From the NCBI GenBank assembly GCA_963727835.1, contig CAVSIB010000015.1, positions 1 through 17,439 on the forward strand: a stretch of DNA of 17,439 nt. The letters run 5' to 3'. The notes below the pieces were generated by a model. The model did not search any database, was not told where the DNA came from, and was given only the letters and a program-made list of their open reading frames with translations. Each line of letters starts with the position of its first letter. Positions within the stretch are counted from its first letter, which is position 1. Origin of the DNA: G026625185 sp963727835. Its GTDB lineage: Bacteria; Desulfobacterota; WTBG01; JAGOGO01. Below, in pieces: positions 1 to 6,490 of the stretch. The position numbers and the translations under genes are program-made.

Positions 1-12
1 TACCCCCATACC

Positions 13-264
13 TTAAGTTTTTTCTTTAACACCTCCACCCACCATTTTCCCCGTTCTTTTTAACCAAGCCTCTGTAATGCTCCCAAAGTAATTCCTGCCC
101 GATGACCAGAGCGGTGGTAGTTGAGGGTTGGGAGGTAACATTCCGGGAAATGGATAAGGTACGAACGCCTCAAAAATGTCAGGAGAATATATCTTTTTTA
201 CTAAAGTGGCTAAACTGGCAATATTTTCTTTGCCATCTGGCCAAAACAGTATTTCCCTTTCGCT
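13..264 (-). other. possible coding remnant, unknown
   Basis: Read on the minus strand, this stretch stays open for 84 codons and ends at a TAA (15..13), but it has no usable start codon at its upstream end, where an in-frame TGA sits at 265-267. The predicted peptide is proline-rich in the middle (PYPFPGMLPPNPQLPP) and ends in a basic tail (LKRTGKMVGGGVKEKT). A neighbouring minus-strand frame continues upstream with another open stretch (ITIWYEAKGKYCF), so one missing base near 247-252 would join the two. I recognise no family. It could be the 3' end of a broken gene or chance. Confidence 0.2.
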
Positions 265-426
265 TCATACCATATCGTGATATCTCGCCGGTAAGTAAAA
301 ATAACAATAACATTATCTGTTTATAAGGAGTTCTCCATCATCCTGACCGAGTTGGCATGGCCATTGAATTGTAAAAAGGCAACGAATAATTTTCGCCAAT
401 TACATTTAAACCAAGGAGAATTAGCC
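265..426. other. intergenic, nothing firm
   Basis: I see no supported gene here. A TAAGGAG-like purine stretch at about 323-329 is followed by no good start codon. The reading frame of the first small membrane protein stays open upstream to an ATG at 352, but the Shine-Dalgarno at 413-418 and alignment with the second copy argue that translation begins at 427. Confidence 0.4.
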
Positions 427-682
427 GTGAAAGAACATTTAATAAATTATGCCGCTTCGTTATTCAATGTTCCGGGATGGGGTTTGGATGGAGCCAGTTT
501 GGTAAATTTACTTTTAATCTTGTTTACACTTGGGCACCATCGCAGTATCTCAAATTGTCATCTATGAACGGGAAAAGGAAAGTAAAAAGAGTAAAAAAAT
601 TGTGTTGCAAGCAAGATTGGAAAGATTGCTTCATTCTGGGAACAACACTGGAAAAATTTCTGGAATAAAGACGTTACATTAA
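427..682 (+). pseudogene. small membrane protein, copy 1 (frameshifted)
   Basis: An AAGGAG ribosome binding site at 413-418 lies 8 bases before a GTG start at 427. The frame encodes VKEHLINYAASLFNVPGW and the start of a hydrophobic helix (LVNLLLILFT). It then needs a +1 shift near 528-530 to continue as LGTIAVSQIVIY and a lysine/glutamate-rich tail (EREKESKKSKK), ending at the TAA at 680-682. Repaired, it is 84 residues: a short N-terminal segment, one transmembrane helix and a basic, probably cytoplasmic, C-terminus. The next gene aligns with it along its whole length, starting INYxAS, then VPGW, the helix, and IYxRxKESKK. Unrepaired, the frame stops at 565-567. I do not recognise the family. 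It may be a real disruption or a base-call error. Confidence 0.55.
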
Positions 683-738
683 CTAAAAAAGCAAAAGTTT
701 TTCACAAAAAACAATTTTAAAAATAGGAGGGATTAGTC

Positions 739-1000
739 ATGATGAACAATGCAATCAATTATGGAGCTTCGTTTCTACGATGTTCCGGGATGGGATGGCC
801 TGGATGTCACCGGTTTTGCAACTTTAATGGGAGTTTTGTTTGTACTGATTACCCTCGCCGAGATCCTGATAGCCATCTATGACCGGAAAAAAGAAAGCAA
901 AAAGGATGAAAAGGTTTTTTTACCCCAAGTCAAACACACAAGCATTGTGGAGTGGGGACTGGCTAAATTTTTCCGTTTTAAACCAACCGCTAAAGTTTAA
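739..1000 (+). pseudogene. small membrane protein, copy 2 (frameshifted)
   Basis: A TAGGAGG site at about 724-730 precedes ATG codons at 739 and 742. The first frame gives MMNNAINYGASF. One extra base near 773-775 then moves the reading to YDVPGWDGLD, a hydrophobic helix (GFATLMGVLFVLITLAEILI) and the tail IYDRKKESKKDEK, ending at TAA 998-1000. An internal ATG at 749 opens the downstream frame by itself, but its first residues (MQSIMELRF) are not related to copy 1, whereas the frame from 739 is. Repaired length is 86 residues, against 84 for copy 1. It is a tandem paralogue of the preceding gene, 56 bp away and probably co-transcribed. Function is unknown; a small subunit or accessory protein of a membrane complex is one possibility but is only a guess. 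Confidence 0.6.
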
Positions 1001-1024
1001 TTACCCACAATAATTTGCAAAAGC

Positions 1025-1054
1025 AAAGGAAGTGCCAGCAATGGCACTGCCTTT
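1025..1054. terminator. bidirectional terminator-like hairpin
   Basis: The sequence forms AAAGG-A-AGTGCCA, a GCAA loop, then TGGCACT-G-CCTTT: a 7-bp perfect stem extended by 5 bp across one mismatch. It lies between two convergent transcription units. Read on the minus strand, the stem is followed by CCTTTGCTTTTGC, a modest U-rich tail that suits termination of the hld operon. On the plus strand the tail (CTTTATTGG) is weaker. No RNA-fold calculation was run. Confidence 0.55.
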
Positions 1055-1107
1055 ATTGGTCTAAAGGGAATAGAGGGGGAAAACCGGGAACATTAACAAA
1101 CTTTTTC

Positions 1108-1130
1108 CTTCCCCCCCCCCAATGGGGAAG
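1108..1130. repeat. C-tract with inverted repeat
   Basis: CTTCCCC at 1108-1114 pairs perfectly with GGGGAAG at 1124-1130. Between them lies the rest of a run of C that reaches 1120. There is no U tail in either direction, so this is not a standard terminator. Homopolymers of this length are also prone to length errors. Confidence 0.3.
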
Positions 1131-1162
1131 AGGGGGTTCCCCGGTAAAGCAAAAATACTCGT

Positions 1163-1660
1163 TTACTTTGAATCCTCACCTTCGAGCCTTTGAATCTTTT
1201 TTATATATTCACTGCTAGCATGGCCTTTGGGGTCGCCAACAATGGCAATGCGGGCATTAATGGATAACGCGGTGTCGCGTTCCGGAACGTTTTCCACAGT
1301 ATAATCAGTTCCTTTAGCAAAAACGTGAGGCCGGATTTTTCTTAAAATTTCATCAACAGTCGGCTCAGAAAAAAGGGTGAGGTAGTCAACATACACAAAA
1401 GCAGATAAAATTTCGAGACGTTCATTTTCCGGCATGAGGGGGCGGCCTTCTTTTTTTGCTTTCTTCACTGACTCATCACTGTTCACCCCAACCACGAGTA
1501 TATCCCCCTCGTCCTTCGCTCCGCGCAGACAGCGCATATGGCCAACATGGATAAGGTCAAAACATCCGTTGGTGAACACTATTTTGTGGCCTTGTCTCCT
1601 GTGTTCATCAAGGATCGCTATAAGCTTCTGGTGGTCAAGGATAATCTTCGCTTCATTCAT
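1163..1660 (-). CDS. hldC: heptose 1-phosphate adenylyltransferase
   Basis: This 165-residue protein is the stand-alone form of the C-terminal domain of HldE/RfaE. It transfers AMP from ATP to D-glycero-beta-D-manno-heptose 1-phosphate, giving ADP-heptose for the LPS inner core, in the cytoplasm. The nucleotidyltransferase signature is clear: TNGCFDLIHVGH at residues 30-41, with the HxGH histidines at 38 and 41. The family segment RPLMPENERLEIL follows, and the region after SINARIAIVGD leads into the SSEYIKKI end. The ATG lies inside the end of hldA (8-base overlap), so the two genes are translationally coupled. Length is as expected for the single-domain enzyme. A hairpin at 1025-1054 probably ends this operon. 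Confidence 0.92.
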   Translation of the reverse strand: MNEAKIILDHQKLIAILDEHRRQGHKIVFTNGCFDLIHVGHMRCLRGAKDEGDILVVGVNSDESVKKAKKEGRPLMPENERLEILSAFVYVDYLTLFSEPTVDEILRKIRPHVFAKGTDYTVENVPERDTALSINARIAIVGDPKGHASSEYIKKIQRLEGEDSK

Positions 1661-2738
1661 AGTGTTTTTTCACCGCCTCCCAGAGTTCTTCCCGGGTCAA
1701 CACCGCCGTGCCGCTCTTCATCACGACAACCCCCGCAGCGCAATTAGCCAAAAAAGCAGCATCATAAAATCCGGCTCCTGCGGCCAAGGCAAGGGTAAAA
1801 ACAGTAGCCACGGTGTCACCCGCGCCGGTTACATCCGTGATATCATCATGCCCCGATATGGGTAGATGGAATATCTTTGCGGGCTTTTCAAGGAGGGTCA
1901 TTCCTCGATTTCCCCGGGTAATGAGCACCGCTTGCAATTTCAGCTTTTCCATCAGCATATGTGCTGCCCGTTCCACCCCGTGATCCTCAAACAACCTCAT
2001 CCGGATTGCTTTTTCGGCCTCCGATTCATTCGGGGTAACTGCCGTAACTCCACGAAACCGCATTAGTTGATACCGAGAGTCCACGACCACCATTTTCTGT
2101 TTAGCCAACGCCTGAAGTAAGGAGATAATCCGATTTGAAACTACTCCATATCCATAGTCAGAAACAACAATCGCATCTACCTCATTGGCTAACCGTTTGA
2201 ACTGAGCATAGATTTTCTCCTGCAGCCGAGCGGGAATTGGTTCCTGATTGACCTTATCGATCCTGATAACTTGCTGTTTGGAGGTGTGGTCATCCCCGGC
2301 CATGATCCTGGTTTTGGAAATCGTATTAACAATATGGGAAAGAAGAAGACCATCGCCATTCACTCCCTTCTTCTTCAATTGATTAAGGGTGCTATTGCCC
2401 ACCTCATCATTGCCTAGAATCCCCACTGCGTAGACCTTGCATCCAAGGCTCGCTAAGTTGTGAGCAGCATTGCCCGCCCCCCCGGGGACAATGTTTTCCC
2501 ATTCGTGACGGATAACGACCACCGGAGCCTCACGCGAAAGTCTAAACGGCTTCCCATACACATACACGTCAGAAATGAAGTCACCTATTACCATTATTTT
2601 CGACTGAGAGAATTTAGCAATAACCCCCTCGAAGTATTTTTCTTTTTTCGGCGGTTTCTCTTTTTTTTCTCCTGAGGGCCTCGCCCTCTGAATTTTATTT
2701 TTATCGCGAGACTTTTCTTTTTTTTCTTGATAGATCAT
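1653..2738 (-). CDS. hldA: heptose 7-phosphate kinase
   Basis: A PfkB/ribokinase-family sugar kinase equivalent to the N-terminal domain of HldE (RfaE1). It phosphorylates D-glycero-D-manno-heptose 7-phosphate at C1 in ADP-heptose synthesis. Visible motifs are VIGDFISDVYVYG near 50-62, substrate-site GGAGNAAHNLASLG at 86-99, TPNESE at 235-240 and the kinase signature TDVTGAGDT at 301-309, with the catalytic base Asp308. An AAGGA site a few bases upstream supports the ATG at 2738, which lies 2 bp after the waaF stop. The first 35 residues form an unusually lysine-rich extension before the kinase fold starts. The kinase and adenylyltransferase are separate genes here rather than the fused HldE of enterobacteria. 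Confidence 0.92.
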   Translation of the reverse strand: MIYQEKKEKSRDKNKIQRARPSGEKKEKPPKKEKYFEGVIAKFSQSKIMVIGDFISDVYVYGKPFRLSREAPVVVIRHEWENIVPGGAGNAAHNLASLGCKVYAVGILGNDEVGNSTLNQLKKKGVNGDGLLLSHIVNTISKTRIMAGDDHTSKQQVIRIDKVNQEPIPARLQEKIYAQFKRLANEVDAIVVSDYGYGVVSNRIISLLQALAKQKMVVVDSRYQLMRFRGVTAVTPNESEAEKAIRMRLFEDHGVERAAHMLMEKLKLQAVLITRGNRGMTLLEKPAKIFHLPISGHDDITDVTGAGDTVATVFTLALAAGAGFYDAAFLANCAAGVVVMKSGTAVLTREELWEAVKKHYE

Positions 2739-2740
2739 GG

Positions 2741-3802
2741 TTAGTTCCTTTTTATAGACAAAAATTCTTCACAGGCCTCACGCACTTTCTCTGCTGAGAT
2801 ATTCCTCATGCAACGATGGTCTGTAGGACACACCTTAAGGTGGCACGGGCTGCACTCCAGCTCCTCTCGTAACAGTCGCGTTTTCTCCAGGCCATAGTTG
2901 GAATACCGAGGATCAGTAGGACCCATGATGACCACCACCGGAATGTTAAGTGCAACGGCAAAGTGCCGGGGCCCCGTATCATTTGTTACCACTAAAGCAG
3001 AATCCCCGATTATAGCCTTGAGGTATTCAAGTGAGATAATCTCCCTCGCGAAAGTGAAGGGGCGATGTCGCATTAATGATTCAATCCGGCAAGCGATTTC
3101 CTGTTCAGAAGGACCGGGGATAATCAATATTTGAGCGTCATGCTTTTCTGTCAGGTAATCTCCAACCTGAGCAAAATATTCCGGTGGCCAGCACTTGGAT
3201 GCGCCGAAACTCGCTCCGGGAATAAAGGTAACCAGGGGCTTATTCTGGTTAATTTCTCTCCGGTGATAAAGCTCATTTACCGCTTCCCGAGTGCCGGGGG
3301 AAAAAGCAAGCACAGTCTTGTGAGAAGAGACCGTATAATCAAGCTCCTTGCAAATCATTAAGTAACGATCCACCATAGAGATAGGGAGTTTTTTACCCTT
3401 TTCAGCAGGGGGGGGGATTCTGCGGGTCAACATGAAACCACGCGCATTGGCATTAAAGCCAATCCGCACGGGAATCCCGGCTAAAAAAGATACCGCTGCC
3501 GAGCTAAAAGAATTCGGAAGGATGACGGCAAGGCTGAATCTGGATTTTTTTAGCTTCCTGCTTAAAAAAAATTTCTCTTTCCATTCCCGGTGCAATGATT
3601 TTGAGTCGTAGTCAATGATTTCATCATAATAAGGAAGCCCCTCGATAACCTCACGAACTTGAGGGCGAACCAGCAAGGCGATATGACTGGCCGGATTGTT
3701 GTCCCGGATTGCCCGTAAGGCGGGTGTGGCCATAACCAAGTCACCGACCCAACTCGGACAATGCACCAAAATTTTATCGTATTTTTTTCCCTGCATGACC
3801 AT
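2741..3802 (-). CDS. waaF: LPS heptosyltransferase II
   Basis: A 353-residue glycosyltransferase family 9 protein that transfers L,D-heptose from ADP-heptose to the first heptose of the LPS inner core, at the cytoplasmic face of the inner membrane. The N-terminal Rossmann half starts ILVHCPSWVGDLVMATPALR (residues 11-30). In the C-terminal half, PGASFGASKCWP (195-206), the donor-site NDTGPRHFAVAL (274-285), GPTDPRYSNY (294-303) and the cysteine-containing C-terminal segment CSPCHLKVCPTDHRC are typical of WaaF. It sits directly upstream of hldA, so donor synthesis and use are in one operon. I see no clear ribosome binding site, and a second ATG two codons on is an equal start candidate. Waa-type enzymes are hard to separate by eye, so heptosyltransferase I is a less likely alternative. 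Confidence 0.88.
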   Translation of the reverse strand: MVMQGKKYDKILVHCPSWVGDLVMATPALRAIRDNNPASHIALLVRPQVREVIEGLPYYDEIIDYDSKSLHREWKEKFFLSRKLKKSRFSLAVILPNSFSSAAVSFLAGIPVRIGFNANARGFMLTRRIPPPAEKGKKLPISMVDRYLMICKELDYTVSSHKTVLAFSPGTREAVNELYHRREINQNKPLVTFIPGASFGASKCWPPEYFAQVGDYLTEKHDAQILIIPGPSEQEIACRIESLMRHRPFTFAREIISLEYLKAIIGDSALVVTNDTGPRHFAVALNIPVVVIMGPTDPRYSNYGLEKTRLLREELECSPCHLKVCPTDHRCMRNISAEKVREACEEFLSIKRN

Positions 3803-3896
3803 TATAAGAAATAGGGTGTGCGATCGGGGTAATAAGCACAGCGCACATCACCCATCAAACTAAAAAACAAAATATTTAAGGGGTTGATACCGTTCG

Positions 3897-5432
3897 TTAC
3901 ATCGTGGTTTCATCACTTTTTTCGCTCAAGAAATAGTCGCTCCTTACCCCCATGAAAGGATTATATTTAATAGCAAAATGAAACATGCCAGCGTTAACCA
4001 GCTGATCGGAAATTTTTTGATCGCGTTGTATCATCTTTTCTTTTATCTCGTTCCAGCGTTCATAAGAAAGCCCTTCAACCTCTTTGACCAATTCAGCATA
4101 GTGGGGTGCACAAGGCCATTCAGCATATTGGTTAACATACCACGGAAAGACCTTTTGCAGTTTATCGACCCAGAGATTCAATTCCGGGCCAAGGTCTAAA
4201 CAGGATTCTTCAAAAAAATTATCCAAGCGCGATATTTTCGCTTCATTGATAAAACCACCCTTCTTGGCAATCAGGTAAGCATCGGTATTAACATAGGGAA
4301 AGAAGATAGACCAGCGAAACCGCCCGGGTTTAATCTGGGCCAAAAGTTTTATCGTCAGCACAATATCTTCTTTGGTTTCATAAGGAAATCCAAACATCAC
4401 AAACGCTGAGGTATGAAGACCAGCCTGATGAGCAGCGTCAAAGCTTTTGACAATATCTCGATTACTCATCTTCCGGTTAAGGATCTCCCGCCTGACCCGC
4501 TCACTCCCGCTTTCCAGGCCAAACTTTACGATAATACAGCCCGCTTCTTTTAAGGCGATAGCTTTCTCCAGGTCGAAGTTTTTAACGTGGCCGTTTACCA
4601 CAAAGGGAAGGCCGATCTCCTGATGGTATTGCTCACAGAACTCAAGAAGATAGGGCTTATTAAGGGTAAAGATGTCGTCATCAAAAATAAAAGTTTTTAT
4701 ATTCCGGTACCTATCGAGCAGGTATTTAAGTTCTTTTATCACCTCGGCAGCGGAGTGATAGCGGATATAGCGGAGGCGGCCTTCGCTTACCCCTAGATCC
4801 TTTTTGTAAAGGTTAACCATCTGGTGGTTAAAACAATACGTGCACCGGTAGGGGCATCCCCGCGAGGCCATCACCCCGACCCATCCGCCTTTAGCATCAA
4901 TCATTTTTTGAAAATCAAAGACTTCATAATCCTTGGGAGGAAGCGCGGCGAGGTCAAAAAAAGGAGCAACCTTATTCCTGACAATTTTTCCGTTAACCCT
5001 GACCCAAAGGTTGGGTATGTTTGAGCAATCTTTCCCCTTCTCTAATCTATCCGCAAGCTCGATCAGGGCGTTTTCCCCTTCTCCCACACACAGAAAGTCA
5101 AAGGCCCCTGATGCCATCACTCCTTGGGGGTCAGCAGTGGCGTGGATACCTCCTCCGATAACCGGGATAGCAAACTCCTTTTTTATGGCCGAGGCAATCT
5201 CAAGGCAATAGTGATACTGATTGGTGACCATGGAGATGCCAATGAGCTGAGGATCAAACAATGCGATATCCTTTTTGATCCGTGACCACTCCAAGGGATA
5301 TCCAAGCTTTTCATTGATGTTGAGAAGCCCGGTCTTATATCCGTGGGATTTCAAAATTCCAGAAAGAAAGGCCACCCCATAGTTAAATCCGATTTGGGCA
5401 TTGAGGTTGGGATAAATAAAAAGGATTCGCAT
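3897..5432 (-). CDS. B12-binding radical SAM protein
   Basis: This 511-residue protein has an N-terminal cobalamin-binding-like Rossmann domain (about 1-140; MRILFIYPNL, then PVIGGGIHATADP at 90-102 and VGEGE at 116-120). A radical SAM domain follows. Its iron-sulfur motif is CPYRCTYC, with cysteines 193, 197 and 200, and FIFDDDIFTLN, KFGLESGSERV and FVMFGFPYET are typical later strands of the barrel. The DxHxxG cobalamin lower-ligand motif is not visible at the N-terminus, so any B12 would be bound without that histidine. About 100 C-terminal residues are unassigned. The substrate is unknown. It lies 94 bp upstream of waaF on the same strand and may share its operon, which suggests but does not prove a role in cell-envelope modification. 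Confidence 0.85.
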   Translation of the reverse strand: MRILFIYPNLNAQIGFNYGVAFLSGILKSHGYKTGLLNINEKLGYPLEWSRIKKDIALFDPQLIGISMVTNQYHYCLEIASAIKKEFAIPVIGGGIHATADPQGVMASGAFDFLCVGEGENALIELADRLEKGKDCSNIPNLWVRVNGKIVRNKVAPFFDLAALPPKDYEVFDFQKMIDAKGGWVGVMASRGCPYRCTYCFNHQMVNLYKKDLGVSEGRLRYIRYHSAAEVIKELKYLLDRYRNIKTFIFDDDIFTLNKPYLLEFCEQYHQEIGLPFVVNGHVKNFDLEKAIALKEAGCIIVKFGLESGSERVRREILNRKMSNRDIVKSFDAAHQAGLHTSAFVMFGFPYETKEDIVLTIKLLAQIKPGRFRWSIFFPYVNTDAYLIAKKGGFINEAKISRLDNFFEESCLDLGPELNLWVDKLQKVFPWYVNQYAEWPCAPHYAELVKEVEGLSYERWNEIKEKMIQRDQKISDQLVNAGMFHFAIKYNPFMGVRSDYFLSEKSDETTM

Positions 5433-5605
5433 TTGCCCTTTTCACTATAGTATAATTCTCAAAATTAATAATTGTTTTTTGCCATGTCAGGTTCATGAAA
5501 AGCCTTTAATCTTTTGCAAGGCTACAATCTTTCTTACCTTAAATAAAAAAATATATTATTATAACTTAATCAATGAGAAATCAACCATAGAAAAAGAGGA
5601 TTTTC
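5433..5605. promoter_or_regulatory. divergent promoter region
   Basis: This AT-rich gap separates the radical SAM/LPS block (minus) from rnc (plus). On the minus strand a TATACT -10-like element is at 5449-5454, giving a leader of only about 10 bases before the ATG at 5432, but its -35 is poor. On the plus strand TATTAT at 5554-5559 is a -10 candidate, with a weak TTCTTA at 5531-5536. Both are guesses from sequence only. Confidence 0.35.
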
Positions 5606-6490
5606 TTGACTGGGTTGAAAATATTGGCTAAAAAAACATTATTATCAATTTGTTCAATTAAAAAAGGCACACCCATGTCCTCTGAGTACAAACAGCCCCT
5701 TATGAGAAACCTTCGGTACTATCTCCGGAAAAGTTGCGGTAAAGTCTCGATAGAGTGCAATCGGCTCCAAAAACTCTGGAAGCTGGAGGATAAAATTTTT
5801 TATCAATTCTCCGACTGGGAACTTTTAAACCAGGCCCTTACTCATAAATCTTATGCTTATGAGGTTCTCAAAAAAAATGGCAACCACTATGAGATGCTGG
5901 AATTCCTGGGCGATGCAGTTCTGGACATGGTGATTAGTCATCTCCTGATGAAAAAGTATCCCGAAGCAACTGAAGGAGAACTCTCGAAAAGCCGTTCTTC
6001 TTTGGTGAATACCAAAAGGCTCTCCATCCTCGCCCGGCAGTTTGGTTTGGGAGAATATATCCTCTTAGGTAAAGGCGAGGATCAAAGCCAGGGCCGTTCC
6101 AAACCAATGATCCTTACCTGTGTTTATGAGGCATTAATTGGAGCGATTTATTTGGATGGAGGTTTTGATAAGGTCGCCAAAGTAATCCATTCCCATTTTG
6201 GACAACTGTTATCCCATAAATTATCAAAAGGGATTTATCGGGATTTTAAAAGCCGGCTCCAGGAATATGTGCAGGGCACCCTAAAAACCGTTCCTGAATA
6301 CCATGTGCTGAGTGAATCAGGCCCCCCGCATGCAAGGGAATTTGCGATCCATATTAAAATAAATGGAAAAACTTATGGTAGTGGCCGCGGAAAAAGCAAG
6401 AAAGAAGCCCAACAGCGTGCGGCCATGGCAACCCTCAAGCAACTCGGTGTTTCCGCCAAACCCCCTTCGGCGAGAAAACCAAACCCATGA
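5606..6490 (+). CDS. rnc: ribonuclease III
   Basis: RNase III cleaves double-stranded RNA, including rRNA precursors. The endonuclease domain carries the signature HYEMLEFLGDAVLDMV (residues 94-109 from the TTG start), where Glu96, Glu99 and Asp103 match E. coli Glu38, Glu41 and Asp45. YEALIGAIYLDGG (174-186) follows, then a double-stranded RNA-binding domain (about 213-282; DFKSRLQEYVQ to RAAMATLKQLG). Position 172, where E. coli has Asp114, is cysteine, while Glu175 (E. coli Glu117) is kept. The start is uncertain: TTG 5606 has AGAGGA upstream, while ATG 5675 has AAAGG and gives 271 residues. The extra N-terminus is basic and not typical of the family, so the ATG is a strong alternative. 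The last four bases overlap der as ATGA. Confidence 0.93.
   Translation: MTGLKILAKKTLLSICSIKKGTPMSSEYKQPLMRNLRYYLRKSCGKVSIECNRLQKLWKLEDKIFYQFSDWELLNQALTHKSYAYEVLKKNGNHYEMLEFLGDAVLDMVISHLLMKKYPEATEGELSKSRSSLVNTKRLSILARQFGLGEYILLGKGEDQSQGRSKPMILTCVYEALIGAIYLDGGFDKVAKVIHSHFGQLLSHKLSKGIYRDFKSRLQEYVQGTLKTVPEYHVLSESGPPHAREFAIHIKINGKTYGSGRGKSKKEAQQRAAMATLKQLGVSAKPPSARKPNP

Noticed and set aside
102..326. Plus-strand ORF of 74 codons at the left end
   Set aside because: No ribosome binding site, no recognisable motif, and it lies opposite a minus-strand frame that looks slightly more protein-like.
1108..1130. C-tract hairpin as a terminator
   Set aside because: No U-rich tail follows in either direction, and the neighbouring hairpin at 1025-1054 is a better terminator.
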